From: Naasia sp. SYSU D00948
GTDB taxonomy: Bacteria > Actinomycetota > Actinomycetes > Actinomycetales > Microbacteriaceae
Direction of reading: 5' to 3'
Assembly (NCBI RefSeq): GCF_017916515.1
Contig: NZ_JAFMTA010000001.1
Coordinates: 1,477,127 to 1,541,126 of the forward strand
DNA length: 64,000 nucleotides
Positions 1-8,573 of the stretch are shown in pieces (within the stretch, counting starts at the first letter, position 1; the number at the start of each line of letters is the position of its first letter). Position numbers and translations under genes: made by a program. The notes beneath the pieces are model-generated. The model saw nothing but the letters and a program-made list of their open reading frames with translations, was not told the DNA's origin and ran no database searches.

Positions 1-612
1 GCAGTGCTCGGTGAGCGCGCCATCCGGCTGCAGGCGGGCACCTTCGAGCGTCTCGTGCTCGGGCAGCTGCACGAGGCGGTCGGCCCGCAGCCCGACGAGG
101 ACCCCGTCGAGCACTACCTCGGCGTCCTCGCTGACAAGACGGGCTCGCTGATCGCCGCCGCGGCGCAGCTCGGCGTGTTCTTCTCGAACGCTCCGCGGGA
201 GTACGAGGAGCCCGTCATGCTGTTCGGCGAGAGGATCGGTGTCGCCTTCCAGCTCGTCGACGACGTGCTCGACCTCTCGCCGCGGGCCGAGGAGACCGGC
301 AAGGTCGCCGGCACCGACCTCCGCGCGGGCGTTCCCACGCTCCCGCTCCTGTACCTGCGCCGCCAGGCGAGGACGGACACCGACGCCGCCGCGCTGCTGC
401 AGCGGATCGAGGCGGACCTCGCCTCGCCCGACGGAGCCGACCTGCCGCGCGCCATCGAGGCGCTCCGCGAGCACGAGGTCACGTCGATCACCCTCGCGGA
501 GTCGCACCGCTGGGCCGAGGAGGCCGTCGCGGCGCTGGCGCCGCTTCCGGACGGCACCGTGAAGAGGGCTCTGACTCGGTTCGCGGACGTGATGGTCGAG
601 CGGACCAGCTGA
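1..612 (+). CDS. Polyprenyl (trans-prenyl) diphosphate synthase, C-terminal part
   Basis: This enzyme extends allylic diphosphates with isopentenyl diphosphate to make the isoprenoid chain of menaquinone or similar lipids. The 5' end lies outside the window; reading is in frame from base 1. The visible 203 residues hold the second aspartate-rich motif (DDVLD, within QLVDDVLDL, about residue 87) and the following GTDLRAG / PTLPLLYL segment typical of long-chain E-prenyl synthases; the first aspartate motif lies upstream. It ends in TGA at 610-612, about 70 bp before fprA on the same strand. In Microbacteriaceae this neighbourhood usually serves menaquinone synthesis, so a heptaprenyl/octaprenyl-type synthase is likely, but chain length cannot be read from this fragment. 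Confidence 0.9.
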   Translation, partial: AVLGERAIRLQAGTFERLVLGQLHEAVGPQPDEDPVEHYLGVLADKTGSLIAAAAQLGVFFSNAPREYEEPVMLFGERIGVAFQLVDDVLDLSPRAEETGKVAGTDLRAGVPTLPLLYLRRQARTDTDAAALLQRIEADLASPDGADLPRAIEALREHEVTSITLAESHRWAEEAVAALAPLPDGTVKRALTRFADVMVERTS

Positions 613-664
613 CGCGGATCCGCAGACGTGCTCTAGAACGGATCCGCTGACGCGGTCCGCAGAC
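608..664. repeat. Short imperfect direct repeat between the prenyl synthase and fprA
   Basis: GCTGACGCGGATCCGCAGAC at 608-627 recurs at 646-664 with one base missing (GCTGACGCGGTCCGCAGAC). CGGATCCG palindromes lie at 616-623 and 640-647. The first copy overlaps the stop codon of the prenyl synthase. It may be a local tandem duplication; no function is evident. Confidence 0.6.
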
Positions 665-684
665 AAGGTAAGGAACGACTACGC

Positions 685-2034
685 ATGACCAAGCTTCGGC
701 TTGCCATCATCGGCGCGGGCCCGGCGGGCATCTACGCGGCCGACCTCGTCCGCAAGGCGGAGCGCAGCTTCGACGTCTCGATCGACCTGTTCGAGCGGCT
801 GCCCGCCCCGTACGGCCTCGTGCGCTACGGCGTCGCGCCCGACCACCCGCGCATCAAGGGCATCATCTCCGCGCTGCGCGAGGTGCTCGACCGCGGCGAC
901 ATCCGCTTCTTCGGGAACGTCGAGTACGGCGTCGACATCACCCTCGACGACCTGAAGCGCCACTACAACGCCGTCATCTTCGCGACCGGCTCGACGAAGG
1001 ACGCGAGCCTCGACATCCCCGGCATCGACCTGCCGGGATCGTACGGCGCCGCGGACTTCGTGTCCTGGTACGACGGGCACCCGGACGTGCCTCGCGAGTG
1101 GCCGCTCGACGCCAAGGAGGTCGCCGTCATCGGCAACGGCAACGTCGCGCTGGACGTGGCCCGCATCCTGGCGAAGCACGCCGACGATCTGCTGCCGACC
1201 GAGATCCCCGACAACGTCTACGAGGGGCTCAAGGCGTCGCCCGTCACCGACGTGCACGTGTTCGGGCGTCGCGGTCCGGCCCAGGTCCGCTTCACGCCGC
1301 TGGAGCTGCGCGAGCTCGGCGAGGTGCACGACGTCGACATGATCCTGTACGACGAGGACTTCGACTACGACGAGGCGTCGAAGACGGCGATCGCGACCAA
1401 CAAGCAGGTGCTCGTGATCGACCGGGTGCTGCAGCAGTGGCGGAAGCGCCCGGCCGGAACGGCCAGTCGCCGCCTGCACCTGCACTTCTACGCGAAGCCG
1501 CTCGAGATCGTCGGCAACGGCAAGGTGGAGGCGTTCCGCTGGGAGCGCACCGAGCCGGACGGCGCCGGCGGCGTCCGCGGCACCGACGAGATCCGCGAGA
1601 TCCCGGTGCAGGCCGTGTACCGGGCGGTCGGCTACTTCGGCTCCCCGTTGCCCGGCGTCCCGTTCGACGAGCGCCGCGGCGTCATCCCGAACCGCGAGGG
1701 CCAGGTGATCGACGACGCCGACGAGCCGGTGAACGGGGTCTACGCGACGGGCTGGATCAAGCGCGGACCGGTCGGACTGATCGGTCACACGAAGAGCGAC
1801 GCCATGGAGACCCTCCAGCACGTGCTGTCGGACCAGCCGAACTGGTGGACGCCGTCCGAGCCCCAGGAGGAGGCGATCCCCGCCCTGCTCGAGGCGCGCG
1901 GCGTCCCGTACACGACGATCGACGGCTGGCACCGGCTCGACTCCCACGAGCTCGCGATCGGCGAGGCGGTGGGCCGCACGCGGATCAAGGTCGTGCCCCG
2001 CGAGGACATGACCCGCATCTCCCGCGCGTCCTGA
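685..2034 (+). CDS. fprA: Ferredoxin-NADP reductase, FprA family
   Basis: A 449-residue flavoprotein that moves electrons between NADPH and ferredoxin in the cytoplasm. The FAD-binding dinucleotide fold starts the protein (IIGAGPAGIYAADL, residues 8-21); APYGLVRYGVAPDHPRIK (about 41-58) is the adrenodoxin-reductase-type signature; the NADP-binding motif GNGNVALDVAR is at 150-160 and ATGWIKRGPVGLIGHTK lies near the C-terminus. Length and motif order match mycobacterial FprA. An AAGGTAAGGA stretch lies 11 or more bases before the ATG. It follows the prenyl synthase on the same strand and is convergent with the hydrolase gene downstream; the pair is separated by a palindromic element. Confidence 0.95.
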   Translation: MTKLRLAIIGAGPAGIYAADLVRKAERSFDVSIDLFERLPAPYGLVRYGVAPDHPRIKGIISALREVLDRGDIRFFGNVEYGVDITLDDLKRHYNAVIFATGSTKDASLDIPGIDLPGSYGAADFVSWYDGHPDVPREWPLDAKEVAVIGNGNVALDVARILAKHADDLLPTEIPDNVYEGLKASPVTDVHVFGRRGPAQVRFTPLELRELGEVHDVDMILYDEDFDYDEASKTAIATNKQVLVIDRVLQQWRKRPAGTASRRLHLHFYAKPLEIVGNGKVEAFRWERTEPDGAGGVRGTDEIREIPVQAVYRAVGYFGSPLPGVPFDERRGVIPNREGQVIDDADEPVNGVYATGWIKRGPVGLIGHTKSDAMETLQHVLSDQPNWWTPSEPQEEAIPALLEARGVPYTTIDGWHRLDSHELAIGEAVGRTRIKVVPREDMTRISRAS

Positions 2035-2070
2035 CCCCTGGGTCCCCGGCCCCCGCGTCCTCCCCTCTCG

Positions 2071-2147
2071 CTCAGCAGGAACAGCGGGCCTTCAGCAGGC
2101 GGATCTGCGCCCGCGGCACCTGCTGAGGCGCCGACCTTCCTGCTGAA
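2071..2147. repeat. REP-like palindromic intergenic element, copy 1
   Basis: The gap between the convergent fprA and hydrolase genes holds nested inverted repeats: the outer pair is CAGCAGGAA (from 2073) and TTCCTGCTG (to 2145), the inner pair TCAGCAGG (from 2092) and CCTGCTGA (to 2126). A second element with the same layout of four CARCAGG half sites lies at 46561-46635, again between convergent genes. It probably folds as a cruciform or double hairpin and may act as a bidirectional terminator or an interspersed repeat. Confidence 0.65.
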
Positions 2148-2178
2148 CCCCAAGGTGCGGGGGGCGCGGCGGTGGGAT

Positions 2179-3081
2179 TCAGCCGCGGACCGCCACGCGC
2201 GCGAGGAAGGCGGCGACCCGTCCGGCGACGTCGTCCGGGTCGGTCAGCCACGGGGCGTGGCCCCCGGGGACGACGTGGAGCTCCGCGTTCGGCAGGGCGG
2301 CCTGGACCTGCTCCCCGACCTGAACCGACCCGAACGGGTCGTCGCGCCCCCAGACCAGCTGCACCGGCTGCCGGACGCGGGCCAGGCCGGCCGCGGTCAG
2401 GGCGTACTCGGGGCGCGCTCCCCGCAGCCGCAGCGCCGCATGCAGGAGCGTCGGCCAGGCGCTGCGGTACGACGGCAGCGCCTCCATCGCGAGGACCAGC
2501 TCCCGGAGCTCCTCGTAGTGGCGGAGGTCGACGCCCGCGCTCGCCAGCGTCCGCTCCACCTGGCGCGGGGATGGACGCTGGAGCCGCAGGAGCAGGGGCC
2601 CGAGGCCGCGCACGGACAGCAGCCGCATCGGAGGCGGTGCCGACGTGCCCAGCGCGAGCGCCGGACAGCCGAGGAGGACCAGGGCGGACACCCGCTCCGG
2701 GCGCTCTTGTGCGTACCAGAGGGACCAGAGGGCGCCCATCGAGCCGGCGACCAGGACGGCGGCCGGGATGCCGAGCGCGTCGAGGCTGCCGTCGAGATGA
2801 GCGACCGCCGTCGCACGCAGATCGCGGACCGGACCGCGGAGCGGGTCGCCGAGCCCGAACCCCGGCAGTTCGAGGGCGTGAGCGCGGTACCCCGGCAGCC
2901 GGCCGATCAGCGGGGCCCAGCCCGCGGCCGGCATGCCTCCGCCCGGGACGAACACCAGCGAGGGACCGCTGCCGGTCACGAGGGCGCGTGCCCTGCTGCC
3001 GGCCGCGGCGAAGGTCGCCTCCTCCGCCGCGAGCCCCTCGCGCTCGAGGGCTTCGCGCTCGTGCTTCCTGAACTCCTGCAT
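2179..3081 (-). CDS. Alpha/beta hydrolase
   Basis: A 300-residue cytoplasmic alpha/beta-hydrolase-fold enzyme of unknown substrate. The oxyanion region FVPGGGMPAAGW comes first, the nucleophile elbow is the VAGSMGA segment (Ser in G-S-M-G), the acid lies in WGRDDPFG and the catalytic His in VPGGHAPWL. The ATG at 3081 is chosen because upstream in-frame codons run into the operator region shared with the divergent TetR gene. A palindrome (3096-3110) lies 14 bp upstream of this start, so the TetR protein very likely represses it. The substrate may be the TetR ligand or a related lipophilic ester. Family assignment is secure; the reaction is not known. Confidence 0.88.
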   Translation of the reverse strand: MQEFRKHEREALEREGLAAEEATFAAAGSRARALVTGSGPSLVFVPGGGMPAAGWAPLIGRLPGYRAHALELPGFGLGDPLRGPVRDLRATAVAHLDGSLDALGIPAAVLVAGSMGALWSLWYAQERPERVSALVLLGCPALALGTSAPPPMRLLSVRGLGPLLLRLQRPSPRQVERTLASAGVDLRHYEELRELVLAMEALPSYRSAWPTLLHAALRLRGARPEYALTAAGLARVRQPVQLVWGRDDPFGSVQVGEQVQAALPNAELHVVPGGHAPWLTDPDDVAGRVAAFLARVAVRG

Positions 3082-3095
3082 TGGAAACTCCGCCC

Positions 3096-3144
3096 TTGAC
3101 ACCGTGTCAAGTGCGACGGTACGACTAGGTTTACACCGTGTCAA
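3096..3144. promoter_or_regulatory. Paired TetR operators between divergent genes
   Basis: Site 1 at 3096-3110 is a perfect 15-bp palindrome, TTGACAC-C-GTGTCAA. Site 2 at 3130-3144 is TTTACAC-C-GTGTCAA, with one mismatch, and includes the GTG start codon of the TetR gene (3138). A TAGGTT hexamer at 3126-3131 ends six bases before that GTG, which suits a leaderless transcript. The sites are 34 bp apart centre to centre. The arrangement fits autorepression of the TetR gene and repression of the divergent hydrolase. Confidence 0.85.
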
Positions 3145-3719
3145 GAGATGAACCGGCGTCGACCCGTCACCGGATCCTCGAGGCCGCATGGGGTGCCGTC
3201 GAGGAACTGGGCGCGGGCGTCCGGATGGGCGACGTGGCTCTGCGAGCAGGGGTCTCCCGTCAGGCCGTCTACCTCCACTTCAAGGACCGGGCGGCTCTGC
3301 TCCTCGCGCTCGTCGATCACATGGACGAGACGCTCGAGGTCGACCGCCTCGTGGGCGAGGTGTTCGCCGCACCCGGCGGGGTGGCGATGCTCGACCGGGC
3401 CCTCGCGCTGTACGCCCAGCTCACACCGCGCATCGACCGGGTCGCACGCGTGCTCGAGCGATCCGACGACCCCGCCATGGCGGCCGCCTGGCGAGACCGC
3501 ATGAGCAGGCGGCGCTCCGGACACCTCGCGGTCATCGGCCTCATCGCCGCGGAGGGACGGCTCGCGGATGGGTGGACCGTCGAGGAGGCGGCGGATCTCC
3601 TGCAGACGCTGACGCTTCCGGCGACGTGGCGCACCCTCACCGAGGAGCTGGGGTGGACGTCCGAGCAGTACCGGGAGGGTCTCGGACGGACCCTGCGGAG
3701 CGCGCTGCTCAAGCCCTGA
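3138..3719 (+). CDS. TetR family transcriptional regulator
   Basis: A 193-residue repressor. The N-terminal helix-turn-helix is clear (about residues 8-55; MGDVALRAGVSRQAVYLHFKD is the recognition region), followed by an all-helical ligand-binding domain typical of the family. The start is GTG (GTGTCAAGAGAT), which sits inside operator 2, so the repressor would occlude its own start region. It is divergent from the alpha/beta hydrolase and convergent with cardiolipin synthase, leaving the hydrolase as its obvious partner. The ligand is unknown. Confidence 0.9.
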   Translation: MSRDEPASTRHRILEAAWGAVEELGAGVRMGDVALRAGVSRQAVYLHFKDRAALLLALVDHMDETLEVDRLVGEVFAAPGGVAMLDRALALYAQLTPRIDRVARVLERSDDPAMAAAWRDRMSRRRSGHLAVIGLIAAEGRLADGWTVEEAADLLQTLTLPATWRTLTEELGWTSEQYREGLGRTLRSALLKP

Positions 3720-3746
3720 GCAGCCCACGCGCGCCGGCGCCGGGCC

Positions 3747-5210
3747 CTACTGCAGGGCGGAGGTCAGACGGGCCAGGTTGTCGACGACGGAACCCGCGAA
3801 GTGCTGGCCGCTCCACTCCTCGAGGGTGAGGCGGCGGCTGGCGCGGCGGTAGTCGTCCTCGACGCGGCGCAGCCGGTCGACGAAGTCGCGGCCGCGGACC
3901 ATCAGCGAGACCTCCATGTTCAGGCTGAAGGACCGCATGTCCATGTTGCTCGAGCCGATGACCGCGACCTGATCGTCGACCGTGACGTGCTTGGCGTGGA
4001 GCACGACCGGACGGTGGTACAGCCAGATCACGACGCCGGCCTCCAGCAGCGCCCGGTAGTAGGAGCGCTGTGCGTGGTAGACGAGGAACTGGTCGCCGAT
4101 CTCGGACACGAACAGCTCCACCCGCACCCCGCGCTGGACCGCGGTGGTGATGGCGTAGAGCATCGACTCGTCCGGGACGAAGTACGGCGAGGAGATGACG
4201 ATGCGCTCCTGCGCGTAGTACAGGAGCGCGTTGAAGAGCCGCAGGTTGTTCTCGCCCTCGAAGCCGGGGCCGCTCGGCACCACCTGGCAGTCGAGCATGT
4301 GCTCGGCGACGTGGTCGTCCATCGGCTCGGCCTCGCGGGCGAGGAACTTGCCCGTCTCGCCGTACCAGTCGGTGATGAAGATCGCGTTGATCCCCGCGAC
4401 GATCGGGCCGCGGAGCCGGACCATGAGGTCCTTCCACTGCAGCTCGCGTCGCCGGTTGATCCAGCGGTTGTAGCTGCGGTGGATCATGTTCTGCGATCCC
4501 ATGTAGGCGACGTTGCCGTCGACCACGAGCAGCTTGCGGTGGTTGCGGAGGTCGGGTCGCTGCCAGCGCCCCTTGAGCGGCTGCACCGGGAGCATCAGGT
4601 GCCACTCCGCCCCTGACCTGCGCAGCCGGCGGATCGTCCTGCGGTATCCCGGGTACTGCAGCGAGGCCACGTGATCGAGCAGCACCCGCACCGTCACGCC
4701 CCGGCGCACGGCGTTCTCGATCGCCGCGAAGAAGGGCTCGGTGGCCCGGTCCGCGGAGAGGATGTAGAACTGCGCGTGCACGTAGCGGCGCGCGCGGTTC
4801 ACCTCGTCGGCCATGGCCCGGATCGCGTCGTCGTATTCGGGCAGCAGGTGGGCCGAGTTGCCGCCCACCATCGGCATGGAGCCGAGCCTCCGGTTCAGCT
4901 CCACCACGGACTCGAGCCAGGAGGGCCACCCGGGCGTCGTGTTGACCCGGTCCATGCCCTCCGTGGTCTCCACGATGAACCGGTCGATCTCGCGCTGCCG
5001 CTCCCGCCGCCGCTTCGGCAGCTTGGGGCTGCCGATCAGGAGGAAGAGGATCAGGCCGACGTAGGGGAGGAAGAGGACGAGGAGGAGCCACGCGGTCGCC
5101 GACGTCGGCTTCCGGTTGCGGGGGATGACGATGACCGCCCCGATTCGGATCGTCAGGTCGAGGACGATCAGGAAGACGGTGACCGCCAGCGTGGCACTGG
5201 CGGAATCCAT
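3747..5210 (-). CDS. cls: Cardiolipin synthase (PLD superfamily)
   Basis: A 487-residue membrane enzyme that joins phosphatidyl groups to make cardiolipin. Two N-terminal membrane segments (about residues 5-30 and 38-60) are followed by two phospholipase-D HKD motifs: HRKLLVVDG (about 224-232) and HAKHVTVDD (about 406-414), each followed by the GS-x-N-M signature (GSQNM, GSSNMDMRSF). Length and layout match bacterial ClsA. The start gives the first membrane helix directly (MDSASATLAVTVFL). It is convergent with the TetR gene and tandem with yajQ upstream, from which it is separated by 74 bp. Confidence 0.93.
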   Translation of the reverse strand: MDSASATLAVTVFLIVLDLTIRIGAVIVIPRNRKPTSATAWLLLVLFLPYVGLILFLLIGSPKLPKRRRERQREIDRFIVETTEGMDRVNTTPGWPSWLESVVELNRRLGSMPMVGGNSAHLLPEYDDAIRAMADEVNRARRYVHAQFYILSADRATEPFFAAIENAVRRGVTVRVLLDHVASLQYPGYRRTIRRLRRSGAEWHLMLPVQPLKGRWQRPDLRNHRKLLVVDGNVAYMGSQNMIHRSYNRWINRRRELQWKDLMVRLRGPIVAGINAIFITDWYGETGKFLAREAEPMDDHVAEHMLDCQVVPSGPGFEGENNLRLFNALLYYAQERIVISSPYFVPDESMLYAITTAVQRGVRVELFVSEIGDQFLVYHAQRSYYRALLEAGVVIWLYHRPVVLHAKHVTVDDQVAVIGSSNMDMRSFSLNMEVSLMVRGRDFVDRLRRVEDDYRRASRRLTLEEWSGQHFAGSVVDNLARLTSALQ

Positions 5211-5284
5211 GCCGGGCAGTCTACTGAGCGCTTCTCACATCCCTCTTTCACGCGTTCGGGGGACGCGGACGAGGGGGAGCGCGA

Positions 5285-5773
5285 TCAGCGGAAGTTGACG
5301 AACTGGAGGTCGAGGTCGAGGTCGGCGCCCTTGAGCAGCGCGATCGTCGCCTGGAGGTCGTCCCGGCTCTTGGACTGCACCCGCAGCTCGTCGCCCTGGA
5401 TCTGGCTCTTCACGCTCTTCGGCGCCTCGTCCCGGATGAGCTTGTTGATCTTCTTCGCGTGCTCCTGGTCGATGCCTTCCTTGAGCTTCGCCTCGATGCG
5501 GTACTCGCGGCCGCTCGCGTGCGGCTCGCCGGCGTCCAGGCTCTTGAGCGAGATGCCGCGCTTGATGAGCTTCGTCTCGAACACGTCGAGGACCGCCTTG
5601 GCGCGGTCCTCGCTGTTGGCCTTGATGAGGATCGTCTCGCCGCTCCACGCGATCGAGGCGTCGGTGCCCTTGAAGTCGTAGCGCTGCTCGACCTCTTTGC
5701 GCGCCTGATTGAGGGCGTTGTCGGCCTCCTGCCGGTCGACCTTGCTCACGACGTCGAACGAGGAATCTGCCAT
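5285..5773 (-). CDS. yajQ: YajQ family nucleotide-binding protein (UPF0234)
   Basis: A 162-residue cytoplasmic protein starting [16 protein letters not shown] and ending LDLQFVNFR, both hallmarks of the YajQ family, which folds as two RRM-like halves. Members bind nucleotides and in some Gram-negative bacteria cyclic di-GMP; the role in actinobacteria is not established. The length is exactly that of the family. It lies upstream of cls on the same strand and is divergent from the antiporter gene, with a 78-bp gap between the two starts. Confidence 0.92.
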   Translation of the reverse strand: MADSSFDVVSKVDRQEADNALNQARKEVEQRYDFKGTDASIAWSGETILIKANSEDRAKAVLDVFETKLIKRGISLKSLDAGEPHASGREYRIEAKLKEGIDQEHAKKINKLIRDEAPKSVKSQIQGDELRVQSKSRDDLQATIALLKGADLDLDLQFVNFR

Positions 5774-5851
5774 GACGCCATGGTAACGAGCGGCCGCGGA
5801 GCGCCTGTCAAGGTCGGCGGGCGCCCGATGCGCCGTGCCTAGGGTGAGCAG

Positions 5852-7150
5852 GTGCTGGAGTTCGACGGCAGCGGCGCCCCGTTCGCGGTCGTCGGCGTGG
5901 CCATGCTGGCTGCCGCGCTGCTCCCGCGAGTCCTCGGACGGCTCCCCGTCTCCATGCCGATGGTCTTCCTGGCCGCCGGCCTGCTGGGCTTCGCGCTCCT
6001 GCCCGACCTCCCCGCTCCCGACCCGATGGAGCACGCCGAACTGGCCCTGCACCTCACCGAGGTGTGCGTGATCATCTCGCTCATGGGAGCGGGGCTCGCC
6101 CTCAATCGCCGCGTCTCGTGGCGCGGCTGGTCGTCGACGTGGCGCCTCCTCGCGATCACGATGCCGCTCTCCATGCTCGCGGTCGGCGTCCTCGGGTGGG
6201 CGGTGCTCGGCCTGGGTGCCGCAGCCGCCCTCCTCCTGGCTGCGGCCCTGGCGCCGACCGACCCCGTGCTCGCGACCGAGGTGCAGGTCAGCGAGCCGGT
6301 CACCGAGGCGGAGGCGGCGGACGACGAGATCCGCTTCTCCCTCACCTCCGAGGCCGGACTGAACGACGGGCTGGCCTTCCCGTTCACCTACGCCGCGATC
6401 GCCGTCAGCCTCGCCGGCGCGGGCTCGCTCGAGTGGCTCGGCTCCTGGTTCCTCGTCGACGTCGGCTGGCGGCTGGCGGTCGGGGTCACGGTCGGGCTGC
6501 TCGCCGGTTGGGCGCTCGGCCGGCTGTTCTTCTCGTCGATCGCCGAGCGGCTCGAGCTGGCGGAGCGCGCGGAGGGCTTCGTCGCGCTCGCGGCGACCTT
6601 CCTCGCCTACGGCGTCGCGGAGCTCGCGGAGGGCTACGGCTTCGTGGCCGTCTTCGTCTGCGCGTGCGCGATCCGCGCGGCGGAGCGGACGCACCAGTAC
6701 CACGGCGTGCTGCACAACTTCGTCGAGCAGGTCGAGCGCCTGCTCACCGTGGTCGTGATCGTGCTGCTCGGCGGAGCCGTCGCACGAGGGCTGCTGGCGA
6801 GCGTCGGCTGGCTGGAGATCCTCGTCGCCGCCGCCTTCCTCCTCGTGATCCGCCCGGTCACCGGCTGGGCCGCGCTCACGCCCGGCAAGACGGGCCCGCG
6901 GGAGAGGGCGGTCATCTCCTTCTTCGGGGTCCGGGGCGTCGGCTCCCTCTTCTACGTCGCGTTCGCGCTCACGCACGGCGAGTTCCCCGAGGAGGAGCGG
7001 ATCTGGGGGATCGTCGGCCTCGTCATCGTCGGCTCGATCCTGATCCACGGCGTGGCCGCGACGCCCGTCATGGCCTTGATCGACGAGAAGCGCGCGCGAC
7101 GGGCGGACCGCCGCGGCGACGGGCACGCCCCGGAGACCGTTCCCGTATGA
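5852..7150 (+). CDS. Cation:proton antiporter, CPA1/NhaP type
   Basis: A 432-residue polytopic membrane protein with about 11-12 hydrophobic segments from residue 10 onward. Motif [15 protein letters not shown] (about 131-145) with the TDPV signature, and the conserved [13 protein letters not shown] segment (about 168-180) holding the ND pair of the ion site, place it in the sodium/hydrogen exchanger family. A charged tail (RRADRRGDG) follows the last helix. The GTG start at 5852 precedes MLEFDGSG. The gene is monocistronic or leads into the membrane protein 77 bp downstream. The ion (Na+ or K+) cannot be decided from sequence. Confidence 0.92.
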   Translation: MLEFDGSGAPFAVVGVAMLAAALLPRVLGRLPVSMPMVFLAAGLLGFALLPDLPAPDPMEHAELALHLTEVCVIISLMGAGLALNRRVSWRGWSSTWRLLAITMPLSMLAVGVLGWAVLGLGAAAALLLAAALAPTDPVLATEVQVSEPVTEAEAADDEIRFSLTSEAGLNDGLAFPFTYAAIAVSLAGAGSLEWLGSWFLVDVGWRLAVGVTVGLLAGWALGRLFFSSIAERLELAERAEGFVALAATFLAYGVAELAEGYGFVAVFVCACAIRAAERTHQYHGVLHNFVEQVERLLTVVVIVLLGGAVARGLLASVGWLEILVAAAFLLVIRPVTGWAALTPGKTGPRERAVISFFGVRGVGSLFYVAFALTHGEFPEEERIWGIVGLVIVGSILIHGVAATPVMALIDEKRARRADRRGDGHAPETVPV

Positions 7151-7226
7151 CGTGAAGCCGTTGCCCGGATGTGCGCCGGAGGTGGATCATTGCCCCATCC
7201 GACGGAGGCGATAGGACGGCGAGACG

Positions 7227-7898
7227 ATGCCCGAGTCAGGCGGCGAACCCCCCTCGTACCGCGCGCAGCTGCTCGCGACCGAGCACTGGAGCCTCCTCGC
7301 CTCCCGGAGCACGACTCAGAGCGAGGTGCTCGTGCGCATCAACATGTTCCTGACCCTGGTGTCGGCGGGGCTCGTGAGCCTCGCCCTCATCGGGCAGGCC
7401 ACGGGGTTCGGCGAGTCGTTCCGGCTGTTCGCGGTCGTGGTCCTCGCGTTCATCTGCGTGGTCGGCGTGCTGACGCAGGTCCGGGTCCTCAACGTGGGAC
7501 AGGAGGACCTCATGTACGTCCTCGCGATGAACCGGCTCCGGGGCGCCTATGTCGAGCTGGACCCCGGGGTAGCGCCCTACCTCATGGCCTCCACGCACGA
7601 CGACGAGGAGGGGATGAGCCGGACGTACTTCTTCCTCGGCAGGAGGAGCTCGCTCAGTCAGCTGTCCGGCAGCAGCATGATCTTCATCATCGTCGTGGTG
7701 TCGATGCTGCTCGGGCTGCTCGGCGCCACGATCACCCTGGCGTCGGGTGGACCGACCGGCCTCGCGATCACGATCGGCACCGTCGTCGGGCTCGCCCACG
7801 CCCTCGTCGCGGTCGGGATCGGCGGCGTCCAGTTCTACTCGTTCTGGCGCACGTACCGGCCCCTCAGCCCCACCCCGGAGCCCTCCGAGGCGACATGA
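7227..7898 (+). CDS. Four-helix membrane protein of unknown function
   Basis: A 223-residue protein I do not recognise by name. Two helices occupy about residues 40-60 (MFLTLVSAGLVSLALIG) and 67-88, and two more about 146-170 and 175-200, with a cytoplasmic loop containing a DDEEGMSRTYFF segment between. The N-terminal region (HWSLLASRSTTQSEVL) is soluble. The layout resembles small actinobacterial membrane proteins often annotated as hypothetical. Its stop overlaps the next start by 4 bp (ATGA at 7895-7898), so the two are translationally coupled. Confidence 0.75.
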   Translation: MPESGGEPPSYRAQLLATEHWSLLASRSTTQSEVLVRINMFLTLVSAGLVSLALIGQATGFGESFRLFAVVVLAFICVVGVLTQVRVLNVGQEDLMYVLAMNRLRGAYVELDPGVAPYLMASTHDDEEGMSRTYFFLGRRSSLSQLSGSSMIFIIVVVSMLLGLLGATITLASGGPTGLAITIGTVVGLAHALVAVGIGGVQFYSFWRTYRPLSPTPEPSEAT

Positions 7899-8272
7899 AC
7901 GTCGTCGCGCAGATCCTCGCCGTCCTCCTCGGGCTGACCGGGATCGGGGTCGGGATCCTCGAGTCATTCTTCTACCGGCACCCGCGGCTGTTCCCGATCT
8001 TCCGCATCCGGCCGGAGGATCGGCGAGCGGTTCGCCTGTGGGTGGTGAACCAGGGCTTCTACAACATGGTCTTCGGACTGGGCAGCATCCTCGGGGTGAT
8101 CCTCGTCAACACCGGCGAGGTGGTCGTGGGGCGCACGCTCGTCCTGTTCGTCGCCGCCTGCCACATCGTGCTCGGGATCGTGCTCGGGGTCTCCGAGCCG
8201 AAGCTGTGGCGCAGCGCCGCGGGGCAGGCAGGGCTGCCGGTGCTCGTGATCGCCGCGACGCTGCTGCCGTGA
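7895..8272 (+). CDS. DUF1304-like small membrane protein
   Basis: A 125-residue protein with four predicted helices (about 4-24, 55-75, 77-97, 108-124). The ESFFYRHPRLFPIF segment after helix 1 and NQGFYNMVFGLG at the start of helix 2 match the DUF1304 pattern. The family has no established function. It overlaps the preceding membrane protein gene by 4 bp and probably forms a two-gene unit with it. It ends 107 bp before tRNA-Tyr. Confidence 0.75.
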   Translation: MNVVAQILAVLLGLTGIGVGILESFFYRHPRLFPIFRIRPEDRRAVRLWVVNQGFYNMVFGLGSILGVILVNTGEVVVGRTLVLFVAACHIVLGIVLGVSEPKLWRSAAGQAGLPVLVIAATLLP

Positions 8273-8379
8273 CCCCGGCCGCGGGAGGCGGGGGCCGGGC
8301 GAATTTCGCCCGCGTCGGCGCCGCTTGTATCCTTGTCGAGCGCCTCCGGTCGGATCGAACGATTCGGCCGGAGCAGCCT

Positions 8380-8461
8380 GGCGAGTTACCCAAGCGGCCA
8401 AAGGGATCTGACTGTAAATCAGCCGGCATAGCCTTCGGGGGTTCGAATCCCTCACTCGCCA
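8380..8461 (+). tRNA. tRNA-Tyr (anticodon GTA)
   Basis: The acceptor arm GGCGAGT (8380-8386) pairs with ACTCGCC (8454-8460); A8461 is the discriminator. The anticodon loop reads CTGTAAA and a class II long variable arm is present, as expected for bacterial tRNA-Tyr. A TATCCT hexamer about 50 bp upstream is a plausible -10 box. CCA is not encoded. Confidence 0.96.
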
Positions 8462-8470
8462 CGAACGACG

Positions 8471-8497
8471 AAAGGACCGCCCGCAGGGCGGTCCTTT
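8471..8497 (+). terminator. Intrinsic terminator after tRNA-Tyr
   Basis: A perfect 12-bp stem AAAGGACCGCCC / GGGCGGTCCTTT with a GCA loop, starting 10 bp after the tRNA 3' end. The 3' arm ends in TTT. Confidence 0.9.
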
Positions 8498-8573
8498 CGT
8501 CGTCGTCAGCGGGTGGAGGACGAGAAGCGCTCCCGGACACCGCACATCCCATCCCGCGCGGTTGGATGGAGAC

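Noticed and set aside
679-1947. A 422-codon frame opposite fprA
   Set aside because: Codon composition and lack of motifs show it is the complement of FprA.
5285-7126. Very long open frame on the minus strand opposite the antiporter gene, running on into yajQ
   Set aside because: High-GC shadow frame: charged, repetitive composition without domains. Only the last 162 codons (YajQ) are real.
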